From NCBI GenBank assembly GCA_034440575.1, contig JAOTOL010001603.1:1320001-1384000 (forward strand): a stretch of 64,000 nucleotides of DNA. The letters are read 5' to 3'. The position numbers and the translations under genes are program-made. Under the pieces are notes generated by a model. That model had not been told where the DNA came from, made no database searches, and saw only the letters and a list, made by a program, of their open reading frames with translations. Of this stretch, positions 12,013 through 23,849 are shown piece after piece. The DNA comes from Imbricaverruca yamaguchii (lineage: Eukaryota > Arthropoda > Thecostraca > Neoverrucidae). Numbering within the stretch: the first letter of the stretch is position 1; the number at the start of each line of letters is the position of its first letter.

Positions 12013-13745
12013 CCTGCCGCGATACAATTGATTAACTTCGATGCTGGGGCAGATGAGCGCAGCTAAAACTTACGGTACATATATGTCGAGGGATTGCTGA
12101 TTGCATTGGTATTGGGCTCGGGTTGCACGCTGTTGTGCGTTTTTAAACCTTATTGGAACTAGGAGGAAATTCAAAAAGTTGAACGACTGATGTAATGACA
12201 TACGGTTTGATCAAAAATGGCATATCACAGACGGTTCTATGCCTTTTTGAATTGCTTAACGCTGTGAGAATATTCTCACGTGTCGATTCGTATCTCACTT
12301 TTCCACGTTTTTGTAATGCGTCATACTTATTTCAATCGTGAAATTCTGAAAAGCATGTGCACATATTTGCGTCGTTTTTTTCCACACGTAAAGTTGTCCA
12401 TGTTTGTGGACTTTCTACAATGTGAAATCGAGTACAAATTTGCATATAAGTTGTGACCTGGTGTTCTTCAGGCATCTGTTGATGCAACAATGCCACAAAT
12501 ATCGCGTGGAAAATAATTCATAAATCCATTTCTGATATTTGTTCTGAATGTTTTACTTCCCTAGAACTACCACACTTTGCAATGACCGTTTGGCCAAGTG
12601 TTACGCCAAATGTCTGACGCAATTGCTCCTCTTGTATTGAACATAATTATCACCGCCACAACCCATCTTTAGTACAATAACACTAACCCGTCTCACGATG
12701 GCTACTGCAATAATTGGTCGTTGGGAAAATAACCTGTCTCCGCCATTGCGTGTCATGCATTATAATCGTTTGGCGTGGATTTACTTATCCCTCTCCTCGA
12801 TCTGCCATTGGCAAAGTGCCATCGTCGTAGTGTCATTGCTTGCGATGCTCTTAACTTGGTATGTTCTGAATATCTCTTTTCAACTCCTGGGTCCGCCATT
12901 GGGAAAGTAGTCTGGCTCTGCCACTGCTCGTGATGCATTGCTACCGTTTGTCCCGAATTTACTGCGCGATCCGAACTGTCCGACTGGAATACAAACGATG
13001 CCGCTTTGATAAAACCGGTCGCATGTTGCCCATTTTTTTCTCCTCCTGGATCCGACCCTGGAATGGTTATGCTGAAATGACGCAAGTCTGTAGATAAGCG
13101 AGGTAGTATGAGCAGTTGAACCCGTAATTGTGGTCACCTGAACATCAAAGCAATGAATATATTTGCAAAACAATGAATATCTTATATTAATAATAATAAT
13201 TTCATAATTTCATTAATTTCATTTCATTCAATAATTTCTGTTTCCAAGTGTTCGCTGGAATTAGCCGGGAGTACCTCAAACCATGTAGTTCTTTAAACCA
13301 CCATTCGTATAGCTACTAAACTCAAATTCGGACACGAAGTAGAAACGACAACTCGAGAAACGGTTACCGAGTTTCACGCTCCATCACGAAGCGTAAGGGA
13401 ACGATAGGCGAAACACCAACGGGGGAGTGGGACCTACCTGAACATCTACCGAAACAGTGGTGAGTTCGGAAGCGTCGTCGGACGATGGTAGACGGGTCAA
13501 CGTATCACAATTTGCCACCTAGATTGGCGAGAATTTGGGCTGTACTGGGCTAATTCATCCACCTCTCGGCTGGACCATGGTCAGGATGTGGCACCGTGCC
13601 ATGGCCAATATGCACCAATGACCATCAAACTCCTCTGGCTTATAAGATCCTGGCTGCGCCACTGCGCAGAAACTGGCATTGAATCAATAAATCAGAACTG
13701 AATCCTGAACTCTTGCTTGCGTTTGAATTTAGCAAGTACAAGTTT
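12013..13745. other. No recognisable gene; weak old duplications
   Basis: AT-rich sequence with short ORFs only. A segment around 12736-12793 (CCGCCATTGCGTGTCATGCA) recurs in diverged form at about 12914-12962, and short CTCCTGGATCCGCC-type phrases recur near 12893, 13045 and 13650. This suggests old retroelement 3' ends that I cannot classify. Confidence 0.35.
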
Positions 13746-13793
<48 letters not shown>

Positions 13794-13798
13794 TTCCC

Positions 13799-13836
<38 letters not shown>

Positions 13837-13852
13837 TTCTCTCTCTCTTTCC

Positions 13853-13884
<32 letters not shown>

Positions 13885-13942
13885 TTCTCTCTCTCCCTCT
13901 CTCTCTTTCTCTCTCTCCCTCTCTCTCTCTCTTTCTCTCTCT
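13746..13942. repeat. (CT)n-rich microsatellite
   Basis: About 200 bp of CT dinucleotides interrupted by TTT and CCC. ORFs of Leu/Ser or Arg/Glu repeats are artefacts. Confidence 0.96.
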
Positions 13943-15750
13943 ATGCATATGTAAATACCTCACGCTTATACTTCAGTACAACGTGAAAACGCCCTCCATT
14001 TATGAAGGGTATTTTCCGCACTTTCACACCACCGCTGATTAGATGGTGGCCCTGCTGCCTGGCAGCCGTGCTTGTGCATAATATACCCGGTGAACCCTCA
14101 ATTACAGCTAAGTTTCATCGAGCGATAACACTGGCGATGCGGCCGGTGCAGTAGACCGATCGAGCCGTATCGCATTCATCTGCTCGGTGTCGACTTTCTA
14201 CACGTGCGCGCCGACAACTCAGAGCATGAATTTCACACATAACAACATCGAACGATGCTATCTACCTTTAATGTTCTAGCTGCCCGCAACACCCGCAGGT
14301 GTCTGGTTATCAGCAATATCTGATAAACGGAACGGGTGTGAAAGGTCATCTTATGCATACAATGGCTGGTGGCCGTTAAGAAATGAAGCGATGCAGTTGA
14401 TTACGCATCAGCTAGTTTGCATCCATTCTACACGAGTGGCAAAATGCCGACTCCTGAATACGGAACTAACGTGGCGCATCATTTTCAGAATCCGTGAAGT
14501 AGTCTGAACACGTGAGGCACTAAAACATGGCAGATGTGTCGCTATATCTGGAACAAAGTGTGTTCAGGCGGTATTGCGGTTGAGCCTGAAGTCACCAGCG
14601 TGAGGGAAATGTAGTCCGATTAAAAATCCACCAAGGAACTGATGCCTAATTATACAGGACACTAACAGGAAGGGACAATTTTGCTACCTATATATTGTGC
14701 ACATTGAATTCGCTTCAGGATCGAAGCAGTTCTTACCTCGACATTCAATGACTTGCTACCGTCTTCGGCACATCGCATTTCGGGTGAATTGTGAAGTAAC
14801 TCAACCAGGTCGGCAACGGAGCTTTGTCATAAGACGATATTGAATGGAGCGTGATTGTGTTGTTCATCTTCGCACATGACCTCTGATTTGCATCGACCCA
14901 TAAGATCGACAATGGAGCTTAAAATCGGTGGCGGCAGCTAGCCCAAGCTTTGACGATGGAACGGCGAAGAATACGAGGTGAAAAGGTAAACTGGTCAAAA
15001 ATACGTTTTTTGCCACTATGTGCTTCCAAAATCAAACTGACAATCTAGCATATCAAGTTCGACATTGTTCAGTGGGAGCGGCGAAAAGATCAGGAGAGGA
15101 ACAACAGATCATCTATGGTGGTTTCTGCCCCACTGCATCCCCATCCACAGGCAACACGGCATACGAGGACCCGGGCAAACACCCATATCGGCATTCGATT
15201 ATACACCTCATTTGCATGTGCATGAACACATTTGCATGTGCATGCATGAACGCATTAAGCGCACGTCTGGTCGCGCAACACGGAAGCTGGAACAGCCCAC
15301 ATTAGCAGCACAGTTGGCTACGGTCATGCAGGACGCCGCGGCGCAAGTACCGTTCCTTCGCAGGCAGGGACAGCTCTCTGACCTGAAAGTGATCCACAAT
15401 CGATTCGGGAGCTGGCACAGCTTTTGCGCGCATCAGGGGTGTTGTGTTGTATACTATTAGAGTGATATGTGCCGCCTCAATGTTCAATTTTGGTCCTCCA
15501 TTAATTAATTTGCCACTTTCCCCGATGTGAAGTGGTATTAGGGATGCAGCAAAAAGCATACAACCACGGGCTGCGATCGGAGCGGCGATAGTCAGTCAAA
15601 CTTGATAGGAAAGTGGCTTGTGAACTCTGCAACATTGGAGCTGCATACGCCACACCAGCCCAAGAGCGTTCTCCACCCATGCGTCCATTCATAGCACACA
15701 GGTCTGTGTGCCATGATTCCACCTGTGGAATCATAGCCGGGTCTGAGCTG
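13943..15750. other. No recognisable gene
   Basis: About 1.8 kb of apparently unique sequence. A 131-codon ORF at 15065-15460 has no recognisable domain, and an overlapping ORF in another frame is nearly as long. Confidence 0.4.
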
Positions 15751-15752
15751 CC

Positions 15753-16075
15753 GCCCCGGTAGCTCAGTTGGTTAAAGCGCTGGCCTGCACCGGTCTCCCC
15801 TGCATTGGCAACACAGGGTTCGAGTCGCTTCGCGCGCTCGCATTTAGCCCCCGGCCGGGAGTGTCAGTTGGCAGTTGGCCCGATAAGGCCGGTGACGAGC
15901 TACCCGGCGGCCGTATCGGTGCATTGGCGGCACGTTAAACTTTCGGTCTAAATTCTGTCGTTGAACTGGAGTTCATGGTGGGACCAGGGTTCACGCAACA
16001 ACCTCTGCTTAGCAATAGAACCCTGGCTCCTCGAGCCACCCCAGCAACAACTCGGAATAAATTTATTTAAAAAGA
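15753..16075 (+). mobile_element. tRNA-derived SINE
   Basis: A tRNA-like head contains an A box (GGTAGCTCAGTTGG, 15758-15771) and a B box (GGTTCGAGTC, 15817-15826), the internal RNA polymerase III promoter. The spacing and extra sequence between the boxes do not fold into a normal cloverleaf, so this is not a functional tRNA gene. An unrelated body of about 230 bp follows and ends AATAAATTTATTTAAAAAGA next to a simple repeat. No second copy was seen in the window. Confidence 0.7.
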
Positions 16076-16104
16076 GGTAGAGAGAGAGTAAGTGAAAGGG
16101 AGAC

Positions 16105-16175
<71 letters not shown>

Positions 16176-16225
16176 GGAGAGAGAGGGGGTAAGCGAGAGA
16201 GAGATAGAGAGCGAGAAATATACAG
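16105..16225. repeat. (TA)n followed by GA-rich tract
   Basis: About 33 TA dinucleotides to 16172, then GAGA-rich sequence. It abuts the SINE tail and may have grown from it. Confidence 0.93.
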
Positions 16226-16560
16226 TTAAGTTATAACTAGGTGTATTATATATGTATATAATATATGTGCGCATGTGTGAGTGATATGTATGTGCATGGA
16301 CGTGGGTATGCATTGCAATTATGCCTGTTGTGTTTTTGGTACATCACTACTTCGTGGTAAAAAAAATTAAGGACTTGTCATTTGCCAACAAATCCAATTA
16401 ACTGGGGACAAACATAGCACAGTCAGTGTCTAAATGCTAAATTCGAAAGCTCCTGTGCATGCCTACATCCATACCCGAGGCTCGCACACCAGCATGCCTG
16501 CATGCGTACATGCATTCCCACTTATCGTGCTGCATTCCTGGACGCTTTCTCAAGTGTAAT
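16226..16560. other. Spacer, nothing recognised
   Basis: AT-rich with no repeats or coding signal visible. Confidence 0.4.
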
Positions 16561-16570
16561 ATATGTGTTT

Positions 16571-16725
16571 TAATCTCAAGTTGTATCTTGATTTAATCTC
16601 AAGTTGTGTTTTAATCTCAAGTTTAACGCTGCCACCAGGCAGCGTTAAACTTGAGATTCAGTTAAACTTGAGATTCAGTTAAACTTGAGATTCACTTAAA
16701 CTTGAGATTCAGAGATTCAGCGACA
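16571..16725. repeat. Palindrome with tandem repeats on both arms
   Basis: A perfect 21-bp inverted repeat (16613-16633 and 16638-16658) with loop ACCA sits at the centre. The left flank has three TTTAATCTCAAGTTG-type copies. The right flank has four inverted counterparts, TTAAACTTGAGATTCA. The DNA could extrude a long stem. Confidence 0.85.
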
Positions 16726-16837
16726 CCTGAGATTCAGTAGCTACAAGGGAGAACGACACAGGTGTCGCCCTCACGCTCATGTTTGAGCGTGTCTTTTGTC
16801 TCGCAGGTCGGTCCTTCAAATATGCGTACGAGCAGCC

Positions 16838-17152
16838 GAGCCCGACCCGACCCGACCCGACCCGACCCGACCCGACCCGATCCGACCCGACCCGACCCCC
16901 TACCCTACCCGACCCGACCCGACCCGACCCGACCCCACCAGACCAGACCAGACCAGACCAGACCAGACCAGACCAGACCCGACCCGACCCGACCCGACCC
17001 GACCCGACCCGACCCGACCCGACCCGACCCGACCCGACCCGACCCGACCCGACCCGACCCGACCCGACCCGACCCGACCCGACCCGACCCGACCCGACCC
17101 GACCCGACCCGACCCGACCCGGCCCGACCCGACCCGACCCGACCTGATCCGA
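16838..17152. repeat. (GACCC)n pentanucleotide array
   Basis: About 60 copies of GACCC with an internal block of GACCA units (16938-16978). One strand is C-rich and the other GGGTC-rich. It is not a telomere repeat. Overlapping ORFs of Asp-Pro-Thr-Arg type on both strands are artefacts. Confidence 0.97.
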
Positions 17153-17240
17153 TCGGTTGGAACCAGACCAGAACGTCCCGATCTTGAAAGATAAATACTG
17201 CACTGTTAGATAACACTTCCAAATTCGGAATTAAACCAAG

Positions 17241-17894
17241 CCAACCCCCCCTCCCCGAAACGGGACGGGTTAACGGATACAGATATTTTAATGAAGCTTT
17301 CAGCGTTTGCTTATCCTTAAAGATGCCACAAAACATACCATTGGAATTTGTCATTTTTTCCGTTTTCGCCTACTTGCTATTTTTGCATATTTGCCTATTA
17401 CAGTTCAAATCGAAGATTCTGGCTAAAGTAACCATTTTTCATCAGGGCAATTTGACTTCCAACAACGTTTCTCGGTCTGTTCTATCTATTAGAACAGGAA
17501 AATTAAAGACAACTTGAAAACTCACAATTTTGTAATTTCAAACAAAATCTTTATTTCTGATTTTTTCGTGCCCAAAATTGTATGGCCCTGGTCGATTTCG
17601 CTGTCCTATTCTGATTCCAAGTGATTTGTGTTTTTTTCTTCAAATATACCCCAAAATGAACTCCCAGAGCCAAAAACATAAGGACAGTGGTGAAAAGCCG
17701 TGAAAATCTAGCCCCCATAGTGACGTCACTTTTCGTGATTTTTTTTCGGGGGTGGATCCGGACCCTACTCGCCAAGTGCTTTCCGATGACACCTCTTTCG
17801 TTTTCGTGCGACGCATAGTTTTGATTTTATAGGGGGTTACTATTCCCCCCCCGAAACCGGGTGTGAGGATCTGACCGGAGAGACGGCGCGGGCT
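17241..17894 (+). mobile_element. TTAA element family A, rearranged copy
   Basis: It begins with about 30 bp of the family's 5' terminus in reverse (GAAACGGGACGGGTTAA). It switches directly at TTAA (17270-17273) into the plus-strand interior (TTAACGGATACAGATATTTT) and runs to a degenerate 3' end, AGACGGCGCGGGCT. The junction lies at the interior's own TTAA, as expected if another copy inserted there and was later largely deleted. It carries TGACGTCA near 17722. Confidence 0.8.
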
Positions 17895-20185
17895 ATTGCA
17901 GTAAGTTAGCTGCTATATACAGCACATGAATGCTGTATTATGGTATACACCACATGGAATGAGCGAAAGAGCATTTAAGTGCCATATTGTACCCATTAGT
18001 ATTTGTGATCAGTCACCGCGAGGGACACTTACTTTGGGCGAAGCGGAACTTTCCTGATTATTACAGTTCCAGAGTTGGCTCAAGGAGCGCTGCCATCTGA
18101 ACTATCTGCCGCATTTCCCGCACTAGGGCTTTTCACCAGTGCGAGTAGGTGGCAGCAGTAGCGTAGATATCCTCGGGGAAACTGCAGAGGGCAGTTGCAC
18201 GCTCGTTACTTGGATATACCCAGTGCAACCATGTCATTGTTTTGCAAGCTGCAAATTGCTTCAGCATGCATAGGCTTGTAGCATAATGATGCTTACGGGG
18301 TTGCGAGGTAATTTATTCCGACGTAGTACGAATTCAAATGACCTGAGCTGTTGGAAGAGTTTTAGAGACCCTACTAGACTCTAGAGTTCTAGAGACTTTG
18401 ATTACTAATTAGCTACTATCAGCGACAGGCTTAAATCTATGACGTGTTTCCTGAAACGCCCATGGTGGATGTGACCATAATACGCTGTGACCATGGTGTA
18501 CATCACGTGATACAATAACACCTGTTAGCCCTGTCACTGGTTGGTAAGATGTCACTGAATTTCGTGCAGCCTGCTCAATGCAAAGTACATCCATCCTGCG
18601 GCATCATCACCACTGTTGACGGAGACCCCCACCGTGAGCTTGCACTGCACTGGCTACGTTGGCGAGACATCCTTCATATCATCGAAAGCTTTGCGTTGTA
18701 CGCATTCTGTCTATTGCATGCCATGTATTGACGTGTTTTTTTCTTCTCGGAAACCATGCATTCATATTGTGCACTCCGTCTCGTGCCACAAATACAACTG
18801 ACGAGAAACCGTGTCGACAGTTCCGCAGCCTGTTCCGGCTGCGACCCAAGTGTACCGCTTGCGCGAATTGTCCACACGTACTGACCCATCAGCAGAACAG
18901 CCGAACTAGTACAACCTTCAATTCGGACAACAGACACCGAGCCGTTTCATCGCCGCCGAGGAGCCGGCTCCAGACAGCCTCACTGACCAATGAAGCACGA
19001 CGTTACCGACTGGTGCAGTGGCCAGCCGACAAGAGCGAGCCCTCACGTCTCAGTGAGCCGCCGGACCGGCAGCTAATGACGCTAAAAACCGACCGAGCCG
19101 CAGAACACACAATTACAATTACTCAACGTGACTGCAACCCAGCTGCCTGCCGCGTGTTCTAAATGGCGATCCCCGCCAACTGCGGCGGTCAGCGCCAAGA
19201 ACCGGATCGCGACCGGCCAGCCGGGCGGCCGGTTTCTCTTCGGCCGCAGCCGTTGCGAGATGTACTCGAGGAGTTTACGACCCTGTGGGGGGGGGGCACG
19301 GTGTGGCAACAGTGGAAGCACGGAAGGAAAGTAGATCGGTGGTCATGAGGAATGCAGGGCTGAGCTGGAGCAGCATCGCCGATGTGTGACCAGAAGTACG
19401 GCCATCGGCATAAGATCGAAGGAGTGAGTGCCCCCTCCTCGCGAAATTGTCTGCTGTTCGTTTATTTTATGTACTCTGACCTGGGATTGGCACCAACTTG
19501 TAATGTTTATGAGCACATGCAATGTTTTTATTGCTCTGGACTGATAGTCAGTGCCATCTGCCAGCTGTAACACGGTGTGCACCGGATTCTATCTCGCCGA
19601 GCCTCTTCATCGTCATAGTCAACGACATATTTTCGGACCACATCACATCGGCGGAAATTCTTGGCATCTTCCATAAGTTCGAAATTGAGAGCCACAAATT
19701 GCTGATACGAGTTCAGAACCCACTGGCAGATCTATAATATCAAGGAAGAAAAATAGCCATTTCTCCCAATTTCTTGTGCTTTGACACTTACTTGTACTTT
19801 ATGCATGCACTGATATCTTGATTCAGGTATAATTTTATTAAACACCCCAGGAAATCATATGTATCAGCAACTGTGGTGTTGATAGGAACAAAAAATACGT
19901 GAATGCGTGAAAATAATGCAAGATTTCTAAGAACACAGATTTCCAGAAGCACCGAAGTAGTGCTATGTGTTCTGATTTGTTCCGACCTGTCACGGCTCAC
20001 CTTCTGCCTGAAATTTCTCGAACTGCGTCGAGTGAAAGCTCCTCTTGAGCTCCTGTACATCCGCCTGCAAAACTTTCCTGGACTTACCAGCACCAGCGCT
20101 GTCCGGCAGCTTCCTGGAACACGAACTACCCTACGCTTCGCTGACTTTCCAAAGCTGCCACTAGCCGCCCTGGGCGGTTCCGAAT
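17895..20185. other. No confident gene
   Basis: About 2.3 kb of mixed composition. The longest ORF, 167 codons at 18659-19162 plus, begins with a hydrophobic stretch but overlaps ORFs in other frames and has no domain I recognise. I do not call it a gene. There is a G run at 19286-19295. Confidence 0.35.
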
Positions 20186-20465
20186 GGCGGGTACTCACAT
20201 GTTCTGAAGAATGGCGGGCATTCACATGTTCTGAAGAATGGCGGGCATTCACATGTTACGAAAATTGCAGGTAGTCACATATTCTGAAGAATGGCGGGCA
20301 CTCAAATGTTCTGAAGAATGGCGGGCACTCACATGTTACGAAAATGGCAGGTACTCACATATTCTGAAGAATGGCGGGTACTCACATGTTCTGAAGAATG
20401 GCGGGCATTCACATGTTACGAAAATGGCAGGTACTCACATATTCTGAAGAACGGTGGGCACTCAC
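20186..20465. repeat. 27-bp minisatellite carrying splice-donor-like sequence
   Basis: About ten copies of ACATGTTCTGAAGAATGGCGGGCATTC, with 26-bp variants reading ACATGTTACGAAAATGGC. On the minus strand nearly every unit reads CCATTCTTCAGAACATGTGAGT, closely matching the end of the adjacent exon candidate and its GTGAGT donor. The array therefore seems to have grown from that exon-intron boundary. Confidence 0.85.
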
Positions 20466-20734
20466 ATATTCTGAAGGATGGCGGGCGGAATGAAGCAGTA
20501 GCAGGCGGGCAACTCGAGCGGATCCTGCGGCGCCTCGTCCCCGCCGGACCCGTCCGTCAGGTCACCGCCGTCCGGCTCGAACACCACGCAGTCGTAGTCG
20601 GACCGCAGTGTGACGTCATCGGCCATCGGCTTCAGGTCCGGCTGCGGCTGGCGCGGCTCGTGACGGCTGCGCCAGCGTCGCAGAATGCGCACCAGCTCCG
20701 CCACGGTGCTGCCACCTGGCATACCTGCTGCCAC
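20466..20734 (-). CDS. Candidate internal exon of an unidentified protein
   Basis: A minus-strand open frame of about 90 codons has strongly GC-rich third positions (GAG CTG GTG CGC; GAC TAC GAC TGC GTG GTG TTC), like the two galactosyltransferase genes and unlike the surrounding DNA. The peptide includes an Arg-rich helix-like stretch (ELVRILRRWRSRH), an acidic Gly/Asp region (EPDGGDLTDGSGGDEAP) and a hydrophobic end (ELPACYCFIPPAILQN). The frame ends at AAT AT followed immediately by GTGAGT (plus-strand ACTCAC at 20460-20465), a strong 5' splice-site match. The left limit is uncertain: the frame has no clear ATG start before the GGT ATG codon pair and no convincing acceptor with a pyrimidine tract. 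I recognise no family. It could be a relic exon, since other exons were not found. Confidence 0.45.
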
Positions 20735-21643
20735 CTGGCGGCGGACGGTGCTACCACCTAGCGGACGGTGCTGCCACCTAGCGGGCGGTGGACTGTCGCG
20801 CGAGTCGGCTGCGCGAACTTGAATGCACCGAGGTCTGCACTTCCCGGAGACCCTTCAGCTGAGTCTTGAGGCGTGGCCGACCTGCACGCCACTGGCCTCA
20901 AGCGTCTGGGCGTTCCAGGTCTGCAGGCTCTGGAGAAGCCTCCATGAGTTCGGTTGGCGGTCAAGAGTTCGGTTAGACAGGCACACAAATACCAATCACA
21001 TGCACTGCCGACCACGGCTAATCACTACAGACCATGGCTAGTCATCGCACGGTTCATCACCATCGACCATGGCTAGTCATCGCACGGTTCATCACCATCG
21101 ACCATGGCTAGTCATCGCACGGCTGGTTGCTGCCGACTACGGTTCATCGTCACAATCCGCTATTACATAAATCGTTCGTTGTAGCGGGGACGTCGCCACG
21201 AAATTCTTCTGGTGGTGGCAAGGTTCAAATGGGACCTCCTACTCCACCTGAAAGGAGGCATCCATAGTGTTTTCCTATTGTTTTTTAGCTTCTTTTATGG
21301 ATTCAGAAAGGGAAACATGATTTCATATTGGTGTCTTGTTTGTTCTTCGCATGATGTATCACTTAAGCAAAGCGCAAAGGCAATAATCATCTTGTTTCAC
21401 TGAAATCGAGCTATACCAAGCTCTAAATAAGTTATACCAAGCTCTAAGACTTCCCGTGTCGATCTTTGGTCGCCACCTACGGGACTATCTACTTGACGTG
21501 CCGCCCGTGCCGGACTGATAGACTGCTCGACTTGCTGTTATTTTATATATATATTTTTTTTTATAGTTTAACTTGTATTCTGTGATTTTGACCCTCTTTT
21601 TTACCTTTTGTGCCGTGTTGTTTTATCTATTTGACGCGATGTC
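20735..21643. other. GC-rich to AT-rich spacer with a 38-bp tandem repeat
   Basis: A short CCACCTAGCGGACGGTGCTG doublet lies at about 20755-20790. About 2.5 copies of a 38-bp unit (CCATGGCTAGTCATCGCACG...) lie at 21030-21127. The rest shows no gene. Confidence 0.5.
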
Positions 21644-21705
21644 GTAATAGCCACAAGTCAATTGTGGATGACCTCAATAAAGTCTGTCTCTCTGTCTGTC
21701 TATGT
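21644..21705 (+). repeat. Retroelement 3' end, second copy
   Basis: GTAATAGCCACAAGTCAATT, then GGATGACC, then AATAAAGTCTGTCTC, matching 2916-2979 in layout. It has an AATAAA signal and a short tandem GTCT tail. Confidence 0.5.
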
Positions 21706-21868
21706 GAATATATGCCATTGCCATTATGTGAATATATGTCAAAACAAGCAAATGGCTTCATGCTCTGTCGATCAGAATTAACTTCCCGTTGGCCTCTGGA
21801 TTGCAGCTAGCTGGATGGGCTGTTGCTAAGCATGTCGTGAAAGATATCCCGTATTGATCAACCCAGTT

Positions 21869-22540
21869 TTAACCAGTCCCATCTCGGAGGGGGCTTCAAC
21901 CGCCCCCCTCCTCAGGTTTTTCGCGGATAGCAGACGAACGGCACGGGCAGCTCGCCCAAATTTGGCATACTTTTTCCCCACATCAATTTGACATGCTGAT
22001 TCAAAATTTTTAGGTCAGGTCATCTAGGGTCACCGAGTTAGCCAAGGTCAAGTGAGGTTACTTCCAAAAAAGTTCAACCAGTCATCACGTTTTAACGGAT
22101 ACAGATATTTTAATGAATCTTTCATCGTTTACTTATCTTTACGGATGCAACAAAACGTACGGTTGATTTTTTTGACTACATGTCAATTTTGCGTTTTTAC
22201 CATATCGCAATTCAAATACAGGATTTTGGCTAAATAAAGCATTTTTATTAGTGCAAGTTGATTTCCAACAACGTGTCTCTGTCTGCTCTACCCATTGAAA
22301 AGGAAAATGAAAGAAAACTTGAAAACTCAAAATTTTGAAAGTTAAAAAAATATGATTTTTATTTTCGGGGGCAAAAAATTATTGCCCTGGTCGTTTCGCT
22401 GTCTTTTTCTCATTCCAAATAAATTTTGTTTCCCCACATATTCCCAAAAATGAACTCCCCAGAGTCAAAAACATAATGTAAGTCGTGAAAAGTCGTGAAA
22501 ATCTAGCCCCTAGAGACGTCACTTTTGGGGTAAAGTTGCG
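21869..22540 (+). mobile_element. TTAA element family A, 3'-truncated
   Basis: It starts TTAACCAGTCCCATCTCGG at 21869 and follows the family consensus through the AGGTCA-rich block, the AACGGATACAGATATTTTAA block and the GTCGTGAAAAGTCGTGAAAA block. It is lost after GACGTCACTTTTGGGG, where AT-rich sequence replaces the last 130 bp or so. Confidence 0.85.
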
Positions 22541-22624
22541 AAAATTTAATTAATTAAATAAGATAATTAATTCTCTTCTTCGGACATTTTCTGGTGCTTA
22601 CGAAATGCGGATACCTGACGAGCT

Positions 22625-22765
22625 TTAACCCGTCCCGTCTCGGGGGTTCTTCAACCGCCCCCCCCGCCCCCGTCAGGTTTGTCGCGGATAGTGAACGAAC
22701 GGCGCGCGTCAGCGCACCAAAATTTGCCATACCTTTTCCAACATCAATTTGCATGTTGTTTAAAA
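22625..22765 (+). mobile_element. TTAA element family A, 5' fragment
   Basis: TTAACCCGTCCCGTCTCGGG at 22625 and about 140 bp of the 5' region, broken off near TTTAAAAAATTCG. Confidence 0.8.
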
Positions 22766-22827
22766 AATTCGAATCAGAATCACACTTCAAAATCGGCTAT
22801 TTTACTACCACTCCGCTATTGCTGGTA
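22766..22827 (+). repeat. 60-bp segment shared with 48590-48650
   Basis: The segment from AATCAGAATCACAC to CCGCTATTGCTGGTA directly precedes the 5' end of the next family A copy. Its reverse complement directly follows the 5' end of the copy ending at 48589. Two family A insertions thus share the same neighbour on the same side. Confidence 0.75.
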
Positions 22828-23664
22828 TTAACCCGTCCCGTCTCGGGGGTTCTTCAACCGCCCCCTCAGGTTATTCGCGGATAGTGGACAAACGGCGCGC
22901 GGCAGCGCGCCCAAATTTGGCACACCTTTTCCCACGTCAATTTGGCATGCTGATCAAAAATGTAAAAGTCAGGTCATCTAGGGCAACGAGTTAGTCAAGG
23001 TCAAGTGAGGTCATCTCCAAAAATGTTCAGCCAGTCGTCATGCTTTAACGGATACACACATTCTATTGAAACTTTCAGCGTTTCCTTATCTTTAGGAATG
23101 TAACAAAACGTACGAGAGGAATTTTTCTCTTTTTTTCTCACATTTTTGACTACATATACATTTTGCATATTTGCCTATTGCAGTTGAAATAGAAGATTCT
23201 GGCTAAAGTAAGCATTTTTATGAGGGCAAGTTGACTTCCAGCAAGGTTTCTCGGTCGGCTCTACTCATTAGAAAAGGAAAAGTAAAGAAAACTAGAAAAC
23301 TCAACATTTTGAAATTGGAAAAAAGTAACATTTTAATTTTTGGGTAGCCAAAATGTTTTGTGACACTGATCCATTTTGCTGTCCTTTTCTGATTCCTTTT
23401 TTTCAAACATCCCCAAAAATGAACTCCCCAAAGCCAAAAATATAATGTAAGTCGGGAAAAGTCGTGAAAATATATCCCCTAGTGACGGCACTTTTGGGGT
23501 AAAGCTGTTTTTGGGGTGGATCCGGACCCTACTCGTCGAGCGCTTTCCGATGACACCTCTTTCGTTTTCATGCGAAGCTTAGTTTGGATTTTATAGCGGG
23601 TCAGTATTCGCCCCCCCCCCGAGACGGGGTGTGAGGATTTGACCGGAAAGACGGCGTGGGTTAT
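22828..23664 (+). mobile_element. TTAA element family A, near full-length
   Basis: 5' TTAACCCGTCCCGTCTCGGG at 22828; 3' end GAGACGGGGTGTGAGGATTT followed by GACGGCGTGGGTTAT at 23664, so the second TTAA is mutated to TTAT. Length is about 837 bp, with no ORF of note. It carries TCAAGGTCA at about 22997. The CRE position reads TGACGGCA. Confidence 0.88.
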
Positions 23665-23849
23665 TGGTTAAATATGCTCCCAGATTGACTACCTAACCGA
23701 GGACTTGCCTCTGTGTTCTTTATTGGACACATTGCGTCTTTCTTCGTCTACGGATGTGTCTTAGGGCTCCAATCCAATTTTTGTTGCAGGCGCCCAACGC
23801 ATTTTCGAAACGCCTGCTCGTTTTTTAGTTTATTGCTTTTCGTGCACCG

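Noticed and set aside
15753..15840. Functional tRNA gene
   Set aside because: A and B boxes are present, but the arms do not pair into a cloverleaf and a long unrelated body with an A/T-rich tail follows, as in SINEs.
16838..17152. Telomeric repeat
   Set aside because: The unit is GACCC/GGGTC, not TTAGG or TTAGGG, and it is internal with diverged GACCA units.
18659..19162. 167-codon ORF as a secreted protein
   Set aside because: A hydrophobic start alone is weak support. Two other frames overlap it, codon use is not GC3-rich, and no motif is recognisable.
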